Shown here: positions 17,905 through 27,021 of the stretch, in pieces
Layout: each line of letters starts with the position of its first letter
How positions within the stretch are numbered: position 1 is the stretch's first letter
Program-made: the position numbers and the translations under genes
The notes under the pieces: generated by a model
What the model saw: the letters and a program-made list of their open reading frames with translations, nothing else
The model's database searches: none
Told to the model about the DNA's origin: nothing
Assembly (NCBI GenBank): GCA_965221035.1
Contig: OZ244860.1
Span: forward strand, 2,418,001 to 2,482,000
Direction of reading: 5' to 3'
Length of the DNA stretch: 64,000 nucleotides
From: UBA6522 sp965221035
GTDB lineage: Bacteria > Pseudomonadota > Gammaproteobacteria > Steroidobacterales > Rariloculaceae

Positions 17905-19299
17905 TCAGTTTCCCGCACGGGCGTGCGACTCCGAACCGCCCTCCAGTTCCCCCAGAAAGCTGCGCAACCAGACCATCGACACGGCGCCAAACACGAGGTG
18001 GGCGATGGCGATCGCGGCGTAGATGCCGGTCAATCCGAACGGCGCGGACAGCAACCACGCCATGGGCAGGAGCACGGCGAACAACTTGATGAAGGTCAGC
18101 AGCGTGGCGGAGACGGGTTTGCCCAACGCGTTGAAGCACGCCACCGTCACCATCATCAGGCCGAACCCGCCGTAGGAGATCGGCACGATCCGCAGGTAGG
18201 CGCTGGCTGCCGACACCACTTCGGGGTTTTCGTCGAAGATTCTAGCGGCGGGTACCGCGGCAAGGAACAGGACCGCGGCGATGACCACCCCGTAGGCAAG
18301 GAAGAACCGGTTGGCGATGTCGGCCGCCAGACGCACCCGGTCCATCAGGAAGGCGCCGTAGTTCTGGCCCACGAACGGCGCCACGGCAGCCTGCAGGGCG
18401 AAGATGACGATGAAGACCGCCGCCTCCAGCCGCGTCGCCACGCCGAATCCGGCCACCGCCTCGGGCCCGAAGGTCGCCACCAGCGCGGTGATCACCGCCG
18501 TGATGACGGGAATGAACAGGTTGGTGGTTGTTGCCGGTACCGCCACCTGCAGCAGCCGTCGCCAAGAGTCCCACAGACCGGCGGGGAGGAGGTGCCTGGG
18601 CAGAATCAATCGCTCCCGGTAGTAGAGCACGGCGATGGAGGCCACCACCGTGGCGACGTTGGATATCACCGTGGCGATCGCGGCCCCGGCCAATTCCAGT
18701 CGGGGGAGGCCGAGCAGCCCGAAGATCAGCAACGGGTCGAGGACGATGTTGATCAGCGCGGAGAACACCATGATGACGCTGGGCGCCAGGGCATCCCCGG
18801 TGGCGCGGATCGCAAAATTGCCCACCATGGGCAGGATGACGAATGCGCTGCCCACGTAGTAGACGCGCATGTATTCCGCGATAAGCGGCAGGGTGCGCTC
18901 GTCGGCCCCGAGTGACCGGAACATCGGTTCCAGCGTGGCCAGGCCGACCGCCAGCAGCATCAGGCCCAGCAAGGTTCCGAGCAGCATCGCGTGGGTGATG
19001 ATGCGCTGCACCGTCTCGCGGTTCCCGGAGCCGAGCAGGCGTGCCACCACACTGGAGGTGGCGATGCCGACACCGAGGCCGACAGCGATCATCGCGAACG
19101 ACACGGGAAAGGTGAACCCCATGGCCGCCAGCGGCAGCGTGCCGAGCCGGCCGACGAAGTACGTGTCGGCGATAGCGTAGGAATTCATGGCCACGAAGCC
19201 GATGCCCATGGGAATGGCCAGCGAGCGCAAGTGGGCGCCCACGCCGCCCTGGGTCAGGCGGGGGGCTGTACGGTCCGAAACCTGCCGGCGCGACGGCAC
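17905..19299 (-). CDS. MATE family efflux transporter
   Basis: 464 residues with about twelve hydrophobic helices in two MatE repeats. Typical segments: AIPMGIGFVAMNSYAIADTYFVGRLG near the N-terminus and FGPEAVAGFGVATRLEAA in the second half. It is a sodium- or proton-coupled exporter of cationic drugs or metabolites in the inner membrane. Its end converges on the TRAP receptor gene. Its start lies 3 bases from the stop of the next minus-strand gene, suggesting an operon with the two upstream secreted proteins. Confidence 0.93.
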   Translation of the reverse strand: MPSRRQVSDRTAPRLTQGGVGAHLRSLAIPMGIGFVAMNSYAIADTYFVGRLGTLPLAAMGFTFPVSFAMIAVGLGVGIATSSVVARLLGSGNRETVQRIITHAMLLGTLLGLMLLAVGLATLEPMFRSLGADERTLPLIAEYMRVYYVGSAFVILPMVGNFAIRATGDALAPSVIMVFSALINIVLDPLLIFGLLGLPRLELAGAAIATVISNVATVVASIAVLYYRERLILPRHLLPAGLWDSWRRLLQVAVPATTTNLFIPVITAVITALVATFGPEAVAGFGVATRLEAAVFIVIFALQAAVAPFVGQNYGAFLMDRVRLAADIANRFFLAYGVVIAAVLFLAAVPAARIFDENPEVVSAASAYLRIVPISYGGFGLMMVTVACFNALGKPVSATLLTFIKLFAVLLPMAWLLSAPFGLTGIYAAIAIAHLVFGAVSMVWLRSFLGELEGGSESHARAGN

Positions 19300-19302
19300 C
19301 GC

Positions 19303-19986
19303 TCAGAAACGTTGTTCCAGGCTGTAGACGAAGCTGCGGCATGCCGGTCGCGCCGGTCCGCCGGGGTCGTCGGACCAACCCTGGTACTGGGACTGCATGA
19401 GCGCGCTGAGGCTCGGTTCGCGGAACATTTCGTCCGAAAGCTCGACGAACTCCGGGTCGCGGACAAATCCCTGTGGCGTGACTTCAAAGCAGATCACGGC
19501 CCGGCCTTCCCTGGCTTCGCGAATCGCCTCGCGGGGATAGGCCGGGCTGGCGGTGATTTCCTGTACCAGCGGCGAAGTCATCGCCGTGGGTTCCCCGGTC
19601 GGACGGGTATAGAGTGCCGACGCCGATGCCGGATCCGCCTCAGAGCACCACCAACCGCCAAATACGTCCGGGCTTCGCCATTCTCCGCCCAGGGTTGATC
19701 GGTTCAGAACCGCCGAGAATTCCCGAGCGGTCCTGGAGTCGGAAAACGCCAGCACGTCGTTCTCAAGCTGCCAGCGGGACAGCGGAAACCAGGGCCGCTG
19801 CACATCCTCGCTGGGGATGGCCATGCGCGTGGTGCCGTCGGCGCCGAAATTGAGCACCACGCGTTCGTCGCCCGTCTGCGGATCGCCGTAGAGAATGCAA
19901 TTCCACACTCCACGATGCTCGACGGGTTCAAGATCCGCGGATTGCTGTGCCTGGCCGGCGCAACAGGTTGCCAGCCAGACGAGCAC
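19303..19986 (-). CDS. Secreted protein with TonB-like C-terminal domain
   Basis: 227 residues from a GTG start. An N-terminal hydrophobic stretch (LVWLATCCAGQAQQ) looks like a signal peptide. The middle is beta-rich and unassigned. The last 90 residues resemble the TonB C-terminal fold: PAYPREAIREAREGRAVICFEV and GFVRDPEFVEL match the usual YPxxAxxxxxxGxVxVxFxVxxxGxV pattern. Without a transmembrane anchor and proline-rich linker it is not a standard TonB. The frame stays open upstream of the GTG as far as the preceding gene's stop region, so the true start may lie a few codons earlier. Confidence 0.68.
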   Translation of the reverse strand: MLVWLATCCAGQAQQSADLEPVEHRGVWNCILYGDPQTGDERVVLNFGADGTTRMAIPSEDVQRPWFPLSRWQLENDVLAFSDSRTAREFSAVLNRSTLGGEWRSPDVFGGWWCSEADPASASALYTRPTGEPTAMTSPLVQEITASPAYPREAIREAREGRAVICFEVTPQGFVRDPEFVELSDEMFREPSLSALMQSQYQGWSDDPGGPARPACRSFVYSLEQRF

Positions 19987-20015
19987 GCAACCGGGGAAGT
20001 ATCGCGCGGTTGCAA

Positions 20016-20501
20016 CTATTGATGATCCTCCACGACGACGCGCGGAATCAGCCCGCGTTCATTGATCATACCCCTGAGTTGCAACACTTGTCTGGCGTTG
20101 GGATTGATCGCCGCGGCGGAGTCGAGATCGAACGTCGCCTGCGACAACTCACCCAGCAGGAAATACGCGTAGGAACGGTTGCTGTAGGCGCGCCAGTTGC
20201 GTCCCTCAAGCCGCAACGACTCGGTACAGTGATCGATGGCCACTTCCGGTTCTCCACTGGCCGCGTAGGCGGCGCATAGATTGGATTCCGCTGCGGCCCG
20301 GTCCGCAGGGCTCGGTTGATAGCGCGTCAGGCCCAGTTGGGTCAGTCGAATCCCTTCGTCGTATTGACCCATCCTGATCGAAAACGCGCCGGCGGACAGG
20401 AACTCGTTGCCGGAACCGATGATGGTGCGGTTGTCCGCCTGTCCCCAAAGCCCGGTGGAGGCCAGCGCTGCGACCACACCGAAAAGAAATGGGCGGCTCA
20501 T
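20016..20501 (-). CDS. Secreted TPR-repeat protein
   Basis: 161 residues with signal peptide MSRPFLFGVVAALASTGLWG. Two to three tetratricopeptide units follow: one around SAGAFSIRMGQYDEGIRL, one around AYAASGEPEVAIDHCTESL, one around AYFLLGELSQATFDLDSAA. This suggests a small periplasmic protein-interaction scaffold. It lies directly upstream of the TonB-C-like protein gene and probably shares its transcript and function. The partner is unknown. Confidence 0.75.
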   Translation of the reverse strand: MSRPFLFGVVAALASTGLWGQADNRTIIGSGNEFLSAGAFSIRMGQYDEGIRLTQLGLTRYQPSPADRAAAESNLCAAYAASGEPEVAIDHCTESLRLEGRNWRAYSNRSYAYFLLGELSQATFDLDSAAAINPNARQVLQLRGMINERGLIPRVVVEDHQ

Positions 20502-20660
20502 GTGTTTCCTCCGTTCGTTTAGTATAGCACCGGTAGTCCACGCGCCATGGGTGGATTCTCCCCGATTTGCAGCGTTTGCGGGCGGGCGGCCCGGCGCTGC
20601 GGCGACGGTGCAAGGGATTAGAATGAGGACAACGCGATTGGTTCACAAGGCGCGCGCGCC

Positions 20661-21860
20661 ATGACCGAAGTCTCCGAGGCCCAAGCCCTGATTCTGGAGC
20701 GAATGGGCCGATTCCCCGCCCAGGAAACGCCGCTAGAGGAATGTGTCGGAGCCGTGCTTCGGGAGACCGTGCATGCCGAACGGGACCAGCCGCCGTTTGA
20801 CCGGGTCACCATGGACGGCATCGCCATCGCCCATGACGCATGGCAGGCCGGCCGCCGCCGCTTCCAGGTCGTGGGCACCCAGGGCGCCGGGTCGCCGGCG
20901 ATGTCCATCGCTTCTCCGGCGCAATGCGTGGAGATCATGACCGGCGCCATGTTGCCCGGCGGGACCGACACGGTCATTCCCGTCGAACGGCTCACGGTCG
21001 AGAATGGCGAGGCGGTGGTTCAGTCGTCGGCCCGGGTCTCCCGGAGGCAGTTCATTCACCCGAAGGGGTCGGATCGGACGGCGGGGAGCCGGGTGTTGAG
21101 TCGCGGCCAGCGGATCGGACCGGCGGAGATGGCGATCCTGGCTGGCGCGGGGCGCGTGCGGGTCCGCACCACCGCCCCGCCCCGGGTGGCGGTGATTTCC
21201 ACTGGCGACGAACTCGTCGAGGCGGGACAGCCGATCCTGCCCCACCAGATCCGCTCGAGCAACGACCGGGCCATCGAAGCGGCCCTGGTCCGCCGCTTCG
21301 GCGCACGCGTCACACGGTCACACCTCAGGGACAACCCGGATGAAATCTTCGAATCCATTGCGCGCCTGCACGAACGGCACGATGTCGTCATCCTCACCGG
21401 TGGCGTGTCCATGGGCAAGTACGACTTCGTTCCCGGCGTGCTGGACACGCTTGGCGTGGAACTGGTCTTTCACCGCATCGAGCAGCGGCCGGGACGTCCC
21501 ATGTGGTTCGGCATCAGCCAGGCATCCAAACCCGTATTCGCCTTGCCCGGCAACCCGGTTTCCACGCTGGTGTGCCTGATCCGCTATGTGGTCCCGGCCT
21601 TGTGGAAGGCCGTGGGCGCCAATCCGGCAGCCGGCGAGTGGGTGCGGCTTGCGAGGGAGGTAAGGTTTGCGGCCGATCTGGCCTATTTTCTGCCGGTGAC
21701 GGTGCACTGGAATGCGGACGGGCCTCCGCTGGCCGAGCCGCGGCCCACCAATACCTCCGGCGACTATGCCGCGCTAGGTGGAACGGACGGCTTCATCGAA
21801 CTGCCGCGGGGCATGGACGTGTACCCGGAGGGCACGTCGGCGCAGCTGTTCCGCTGGTAA
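20661..21860 (+). CDS. moeA: Molybdopterin molybdenumtransferase
   Basis: 399 residues. It inserts molybdate into adenylylated molybdopterin supplied by MoaB/Mog. Conserved blocks are RVTMDGIAI, IMTGAMLPGGTDTVIP, VISTGDELVEAG, IRSSNDRAIEAAL, ILTGGVSMGKYDFVPGVL and FALPGNPVSTLV, in the standard MoeA order. It stands alone on the plus strand with divergent neighbours. Confidence 0.96.
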   Translation: MTEVSEAQALILERMGRFPAQETPLEECVGAVLRETVHAERDQPPFDRVTMDGIAIAHDAWQAGRRRFQVVGTQGAGSPAMSIASPAQCVEIMTGAMLPGGTDTVIPVERLTVENGEAVVQSSARVSRRQFIHPKGSDRTAGSRVLSRGQRIGPAEMAILAGAGRVRVRTTAPPRVAVISTGDELVEAGQPILPHQIRSSNDRAIEAALVRRFGARVTRSHLRDNPDEIFESIARLHERHDVVILTGGVSMGKYDFVPGVLDTLGVELVFHRIEQRPGRPMWFGISQASKPVFALPGNPVSTLVCLIRYVVPALWKAVGANPAAGEWVRLAREVRFAADLAYFLPVTVHWNADGPPLAEPRPTNTSGDYAALGGTDGFIELPRGMDVYPEGTSAQLFRW

Positions 21861-21917
21861 CGGCATCGGCCGTTCCGCTCGCGGCGTCGCGGCTGCTCAC
21901 GCTGGTGGCGGAACCGG

Positions 21918-22907
21918 CTATCCGACTCTGCCGACGTCGCCCAGCAGGGTTCCGATCTGGCGGCGCTCCGCGCCGAAATCGGCGGGAATACCCCCTTGAA
22001 CGTAGCCGAGCCATTCTTCCTCGAACGCCTGCCAGCGCGATTCCCTGGGGTCGTCCGAATGGCTCACCGGCAACAGCCTCACTTCCAGCGGACAATGCAG
22101 CTGGTTGACGATGGCGAGCACGGTCCGGGAAGGCACGACATCGTCGTCCAGTCCGACACCGACCAGGGTTGGCGCCTTGATCAGCGGGGCGAAGTGAAGC
22201 GTGTCGAAGTACTTCAAGGTTTCGGTCACCGTGTCGCGGCGCCAGCGGTGCTTGTCGACGTACTGCCGCAGTTCCAGCGCCGATCCCCCCAGCGCCAGCC
22301 GATGCCGCTCCGGGTTCCAGCCGAAGGTCGGCTGCCCCAGGACGACAAAGTCGGCGCCGTCGCCCGTGGCGGCGGCCATCAGAGCGAGGGCGGCGCCGAA
22401 GCTGAAGCCGTAATATCCAACCGTTCCGGCATCGCCGCCAAGCATTTCCTTCGCGGTCCGGACCGCCTGGAGGTAGTCGGCGACGGCGCCTCGCAGGATG
22501 CAGTCGGCAGGCGACTCGATGCCGGTGAGCAGATAGCCGTCATCGGAAACGGTGATCGCCGACGACGAGCGGCCGAATCCGCGGACGTCGAAGCCGAACA
22601 CGTTCAATCCCCGACGCGCCCAGTCCACCTTGTGCTCGTAGCGATCCTGGTATCCGTGCGCATGCACCACCAGCGGGCACGGCTGCCCCGAGTCGGGGCG
22701 CAGAAGGTAGCCCCGGATTCGACTCCCTCCCAGGGAATCGAACGCCACGTGGTGCAACGTCAAGCCATCTTTTTTCGCCTGGCACGACAAGACCATGGGA
22801 TTCGGGGCAATTTCCGCAAGCTCGACCGTCGTGGATTGCCAGAAACCCAGAAAACCCGGTGGCCTGTCCGCGTTTGGCCCGAAGCGTTCCAGACCCTTTA
22901 TCGGCAT
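21918..22907 (-). CDS. Acetylxylan-esterase-like alpha/beta hydrolase
   Basis: 329 residues from the ATG at 22905-22907. The serine hydrolase nucleophile elbow is GYYGFSFGAALAL, an acid lies near GLDDDVVPS, and the catalytic His is probably in VSHSDDPRE. The oxyanion region is VVHAHGYQDR. Layout and length match the AXE1 (cephalosporin C deacetylase/acetylxylan esterase) family, so it may remove acetyl groups from small sugars or related esters. A much longer open frame upstream on this strand is the shadow of the acyltransferase gene. Its start is only 48 bases from that divergent gene. Confidence 0.83.
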   Translation of the reverse strand: MPIKGLERFGPNADRPPGFLGFWQSTTVELAEIAPNPMVLSCQAKKDGLTLHHVAFDSLGGSRIRGYLLRPDSGQPCPLVVHAHGYQDRYEHKVDWARRGLNVFGFDVRGFGRSSSAITVSDDGYLLTGIESPADCILRGAVADYLQAVRTAKEMLGGDAGTVGYYGFSFGAALALMAAATGDGADFVVLGQPTFGWNPERHRLALGGSALELRQYVDKHRWRRDTVTETLKYFDTLHFAPLIKAPTLVGVGLDDDVVPSRTVLAIVNQLHCPLEVRLLPVSHSDDPRESRWQAFEEEWLGYVQGGIPADFGAERRQIGTLLGDVGRVG

Positions 22908-22955
22908 CGGGACCGCCACCGTGCAAGCTGGCACGAATCCTGCTGCGCTATTTGC

Positions 22956-25022
22956 ATGATATCGCCTATCGACGCCTTCCTGGATCATCCGGTGTGGCGC
23001 GGCACGCATCGCGCCAGGCTGGTGCCTCTGGGCGAGACGGCGACGGTGCGAAGCCACGACCCCGGGGAGGTACTCTTTAAACGATTCCATCCTTCGGATC
23101 AATTTTCGCTGCTGCGAGAGGGGTCGGTGGGGCATGAGACCGGAGCCGAAGGCGGGGACGGCACGTGGCCCATGGGCAACGTGAATTGGCCCTGGGCGGC
23201 GCTGGGATGGAGCGGATTCATTCCGCCTCGCCGTTACGGCACGACGGCGCGGGCCCTGTCTCCGCTTGAGCTTCTGAGCTGGCGCCATGACGACCTTGCA
23301 AGGATCTTCTACTCCGATCCGCTGCTCTCGGTCAGCTTTTTTCGAATCGTCCTGGACAGCGTTCGGCGTCAATTCGAATGGATCCGCGACGAGCGGCTTG
23401 CGGCGCAGCGACAAGGTCCCATACATGATCGCCCGGCGGCCACCGACGAGCCGCCCGCCCGCCAGGCGTTCGCGCCGAGCAGCATTTCGGCATTGCGACG
23501 CTCGGCTTTCTTTGCGCAGTTCGACGATTCGGCGTTGATCAGGCTGTCCGCGAATGCCGAACTCACCCGATGCGAACCCGGTACGGAGCTTGTACGGCAG
23601 GACGAGGCCCTTTCCGGACTCTGGTTGTTGGCGCACGGCAGCGCGGCCAGTTATTTCTCCGTGCGCGAAGACCGGGGTGGCGGTACTCCCAAGAATCATC
23701 GCGGCTGCGCCGAGGCGCCCCGGGGCGAACGCATGGTGCGCTTTCTCTCCCTTCCCGCCAGGGGTGGAGTTGCCGCGGGAGTGCCCACGGTCGATGGCGG
23801 ATTCAGGGCGGAGGCCTCGGTCGTGGCCGTATCCGCTTGCTGGTTCTACCGGATTCCAACGCACTGCATCGAAGCCTTGATCGCGGAGGATCCAGAGTTT
23901 GGCCGCAATTTCGTGCAGCGCCACCTGGCGCGGTTGTCCCACCTCATCACCGCCGCCAGGATTCCCAGGCCCAGCGACGACGAGGAGCCGGAAATCGTTG
24001 CGCTTACGTCCGTGCTTCAGCAGAATCAGGCGCGCATCCCGGTCACGTCGGAGTTGCACAAGGTTCCACACCTGCTCTCCCACCGGTTGACAACCCCCAG
24101 CGCGCTGAAATGCATCCGCAACGTGCGTGGGACGGGAAGCTATGCCGAACGCGCCGTCGCGGGAGTCTGCGCCGACGCGCTGGCCGGCGTGCAGTCGGAA
24201 GTGGGATTCTACGGGGAAGTCCTCAAGGCCTATGCGGCGGTCACCGATGCCCCGGAAGACACGCAGCCTTCGATCCTGCGTGACCGTTGTGACCGGATCA
24301 TGTCCCGGGCGTTCGGTTACCTGCGCACGGAGGTACGCGGTACCGAACATCTTCCCGCGACGCCCGGCCACATCGTGATCATCAACCACCTATGCTGCCC
24401 GGCGCACTATCAATTGCCCAATGATTATCACTTTTCGTTCGATACGGCGTTCGTCAGCGTCCTGCTCAATGAACATTACGGCGAATCTCCGGTGCGGGTT
24501 GTGCGCCAGAGTCCGGGTGCGGAATATGGCCACAACCTGTTCTACGGCCGGCTCGGCCACATCACGGTGCCCACCCTCGAATCGGGTATCGAGACCAGCT
24601 CGCCCGATGAGATGGCAAAGCTGCGGCGAAAGGCGGCCGAAGGATTTTTTCAGCGCGGTGGAGAAGCCATAGGTCGAGGGCGGAATGTGCTGGTCTGTCC
24701 CGAGGGACAGTGCCAGAAGTCGGCGGGCTCCCCGGCTCGATTCCATAGCGGCGCCTTCCGTCTGGCATTGAAGACCCAACCGGAGCCGTACATCGTTCCG
24801 ATCGCCATTGCGGGATTCGACCGTCGGTACAAGGACGTCAGTCTGGTGGCTGTCGTGCAACCTCCGTTTCGGCTCTCGGAGGTCATGGCTCAACAGGATG
24901 CGCATGACCTGCGCACGTTCCTGGACGACTATCGTGGAAAATTCGCCGCCGAAGTCAGCGGCGCGCAACGCCTGAGCCAAGGTGCGCCCCCGGCGCCCTG
25001 GAGATACGCCGGCGCCACGTGA
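22956..25022 (+). CDS. Cyclic-nucleotide-binding-like domain fused to a PlsC-like acyltransferase
   Basis: 688 residues from the ATG at 22956; the open frame further upstream is antisense to the esterase gene. Residues 1-140 look like a degraded cNMP-binding jelly roll, and residues 173-330 like a clearer one (FFAQFDDSALIRL ... CEPGTELVRQDEALSGLWLLAHG). A helical linker follows. Residues 455-660 resemble PlsC acyltransferases: IVIINHLCCPAHY, VLVCPEGQCQKS and RFHSGAFRLAL. The canonical HX4D motif is altered: after H478 the expected Asp position is Ala. Proposed role is lipid acylation gated by a nucleotide or other ligand; both ligand and activity are unproven. Confidence 0.75.
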   Translation: MISPIDAFLDHPVWRGTHRARLVPLGETATVRSHDPGEVLFKRFHPSDQFSLLREGSVGHETGAEGGDGTWPMGNVNWPWAALGWSGFIPPRRYGTTARALSPLELLSWRHDDLARIFYSDPLLSVSFFRIVLDSVRRQFEWIRDERLAAQRQGPIHDRPAATDEPPARQAFAPSSISALRRSAFFAQFDDSALIRLSANAELTRCEPGTELVRQDEALSGLWLLAHGSAASYFSVREDRGGGTPKNHRGCAEAPRGERMVRFLSLPARGGVAAGVPTVDGGFRAEASVVAVSACWFYRIPTHCIEALIAEDPEFGRNFVQRHLARLSHLITAARIPRPSDDEEPEIVALTSVLQQNQARIPVTSELHKVPHLLSHRLTTPSALKCIRNVRGTGSYAERAVAGVCADALAGVQSEVGFYGEVLKAYAAVTDAPEDTQPSILRDRCDRIMSRAFGYLRTEVRGTEHLPATPGHIVIINHLCCPAHYQLPNDYHFSFDTAFVSVLLNEHYGESPVRVVRQSPGAEYGHNLFYGRLGHITVPTLESGIETSSPDEMAKLRRKAAEGFFQRGGEAIGRGRNVLVCPEGQCQKSAGSPARFHSGAFRLALKTQPEPYIVPIAIAGFDRRYKDVSLVAVVQPPFRLSEVMAQQDAHDLRTFLDDYRGKFAAEVSGAQRLSQGAPPAPWRYAGAT

Positions 25023-25035
25023 GCGGTCCTGCGCG

Positions 25036-26175
25036 TCACTCGTCGGAGGTCAACATTCGTGCCGATGCGCCGGCGAGAACCGCGTGCATTTCCGACAGCA
25101 AGGATAGCGCGATGGACTCCGGGTCGTCGGCGCCGATGTCAAGGCCCACGGGACCCTTCAATCTGCCGTGGAGAGACTGGCCGGCGTCGCCCAGCGCCGC
25201 CAGCAGGCGTTCCCGGCGATCCGCAGGACCCAGCACGCCCAGGTAGCCCACCTGTACCGAAGCCAGCTGCGCCAGGTAGATCTGGTCAGTCATCAGATGA
25301 TGGCTCATGACGATGATGGCGTCGAATCCGGCCGGCTCAAGCTCCCGGGCCATCGCGGCCGGGTCGATCAGCCGGGCTTCTTCGGCCGCGTCGAAACCGC
25401 CCTTTTCGAGATAGGCGGGCCGGTGATCGGCGACGGTCACGCGCCAGCCCAATTCCGCCGCCAGGTTGACCACGGGCACGGCGTCCAGGCCGGCTCCGAG
25501 CACCAGCAACCGCCGGATCGGCTTGAGCGGCGCATAAAGAGCGTCCACGCCATTCGCCTCGGTGCGGCGGATGGTCTGGCCGGCCATCAGCGCCTCGCGG
25601 CATCCTTTTACCAGGAAATCGAGGGGGGGCGCGGACCCTTCTCGCACCTTGGTACCGGTCCGAGCCGGATCCGCGTCACCCGCCTCGGACCCGGGCGGGT
25701 CGGCGCGCGCGCCGCCCGGCGTCCATACCAGGGTCGCGCCCGGTCCGGGCGCGCCGTCCACGCCGGGCCCGGCGATGACCGTGGCGACCGCGGTCGGTTC
25801 GGCCAGGAGCAGGCGTTCGGCGATGTCCGCAAAGGGGTGATAGCCGCCCTCTGCGGTCAGGGGCTGCAGGAGGACGCGGATGAGTCCGTTGCAACCCACG
25901 CCGAGGCCCCAGAGTTCGTCGGCTTCGTCCCGCATGTCGAAGCTGATCGCCAGCGGTTCGCGTGTTTCGATCACCCCGCGGGCCCGCTCCGCCAGTTCGC
26001 CCTCCAGGCATCCTCCGCTTACCAGGCCCTGGTAGTCGCCGTTGGCGGCGATCAGTATCCGGTGGCCGGCCTTGCTGTAGGTGGAACCGATGGTCTCATA
26101 GACCGTCGCAAGCACCATGGGCTCGCCGGAACGTCTCCAACGCTCGAAGGTCCTGACGAGTCCGTGGGCGCTCAT
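25036..26175 (-). CDS. xdhC: XdhC/CoxI family molybdoenzyme maturation factor
   Basis: 379 residues. XdhC proteins bind the sulfurated cofactor and load it into xanthine-dehydrogenase-type enzymes. The N-terminal XdhC_CoxI domain shows IGSTYSKAGHRILI and VSGGCLEGELAERA; the C-terminal Rossmann domain shows LLVLGAGLDAVPVV and VMSHHLMTDQIYL. A Pro/Gly-rich low-complexity insert lies at about residues 160-185. Its ATG overlaps the stop region of the downstream lipase-like gene's reading direction partner (26172-26175). No target enzyme gene is in the window. Confidence 0.92.
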   Translation of the reverse strand: MSAHGLVRTFERWRRSGEPMVLATVYETIGSTYSKAGHRILIAANGDYQGLVSGGCLEGELAERARGVIETREPLAISFDMRDEADELWGLGVGCNGLIRVLLQPLTAEGGYHPFADIAERLLLAEPTAVATVIAGPGVDGAPGPGATLVWTPGGARADPPGSEAGDADPARTGTKVREGSAPPLDFLVKGCREALMAGQTIRRTEANGVDALYAPLKPIRRLLVLGAGLDAVPVVNLAAELGWRVTVADHRPAYLEKGGFDAAEEARLIDPAAMARELEPAGFDAIIVMSHHLMTDQIYLAQLASVQVGYLGVLGPADRRERLLAALGDAGQSLHGRLKGPVGLDIGADDPESIALSLLSEMHAVLAGASARMLTSDE

Positions 26176-26930
26176 TCGTCCTCGTCCGCGTCATCGACCG
26201 GCAGGAAGCGGCCGTCCGCCAGGAAGGCGATGACCTGCTCCATGACCTGCCCGTCGGTGAGGATGAACGTATGACTCTCGTCGACGGCGAGAAAATCCCG
26301 CATCTCCTCAAGGCGCGCGCTGTCCAGACTGACCTTGCCGTCGTTCGGTTCGGGCAGCGGTGCGGATTGCAGCAGCAAGGCGTCCAGGCTGGTACGGGTT
26401 CCCGCGATGATGCCGATCTCCAGGTTCACCGGCCCGAGGTTTGCCGGCACGCTGTCGGTGCCGGTTCCCAGCTGCAGCGCGGCGGGGCCCATCACCGCGA
26501 ACCAGGCATCGTCGCCGAATTCGTCGACCAATTCGCTGCCGTGATTGGGCGGGCCCAGCATCACCATGCGGCTGCCCGGCGGAACTTCGTGATCCTGAAG
26601 GTACTGTCGGACCAGTATGCCTCCCAGGGAATGGGCCACGAAATGAACGGGCTCGTCCGGGGCGGACTCGCAATCCTCCAACGCATCCGCGACGTACGTG
26701 GCCGACAGTTCTTCAATGGGTTGCAGGAGCGACGGATAGCCCTCGTTCACCGTCCGGTACCCTTCACCGTCCAGGGCGAATTTCAACGGCAGCATGGACA
26801 GCGGCGTCCGACCGAGCCCGTGCAGCAGGATCACGCAGGCTGGCGGTCCGGCACACATCGCGGCCATCGGGGCGAGGGCGAATGTCGCGGCCAACATGAC
26901 CCCGAATCGGCGGAAAGACTGGTTACGCAT
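26172..26930 (-). CDS. Secreted lipase/esterase-like alpha/beta hydrolase
   Basis: 252 residues from the ATG at 26928-26930; longer open frame upstream is not signal-like. The signal peptide is at about residues 1-27 (MLAATFALAPMAAMCAG). CVILLHGLGRTPLSML gives the oxyanion hole, FVAHSLGGILVRQYL the Ser elbow, and ESHTFILTD the probable catalytic His. This layout is like PGAP1/EstA-type triacylglycerol lipases in the periplasm. Its 3' end overlaps the xdhC start by 4 bases (ATGA), so the two are translationally coupled, although no functional link is obvious. Confidence 0.85.
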   Translation of the reverse strand: MRNQSFRRFGVMLAATFALAPMAAMCAGPPACVILLHGLGRTPLSMLPLKFALDGEGYRTVNEGYPSLLQPIEELSATYVADALEDCESAPDEPVHFVAHSLGGILVRQYLQDHEVPPGSRMVMLGPPNHGSELVDEFGDDAWFAVMGPAALQLGTGTDSVPANLGPVNLEIGIIAGTRTSLDALLLQSAPLPEPNDGKVSLDSARLEEMRDFLAVDESHTFILTDGQVMEQVIAFLADGRFLPVDDADEDE

Positions 26931-27021
26931 GGCTCCAGAGGAGCTCGGCGATGTCCGCCCAGAGACAAGAGCCTGCCGCGGCGGCCCGGGCCTGCCGTGA
27001 TTCACCTTGCCTTTCACCCCA

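Noticed and set aside
21996..22955. 320-codon N-terminal extension of the acyltransferase fusion
   Set aside because: It is antisense to the well-supported esterase gene and shows no domain; the ATG at 22956 begins the family-like part.
22908..24389. Minus-strand extension giving an 823-residue protein
   Set aside because: It lies opposite the acyltransferase fusion, is Arg/Pro-rich and motif-free, as expected of a high-GC shadow frame.
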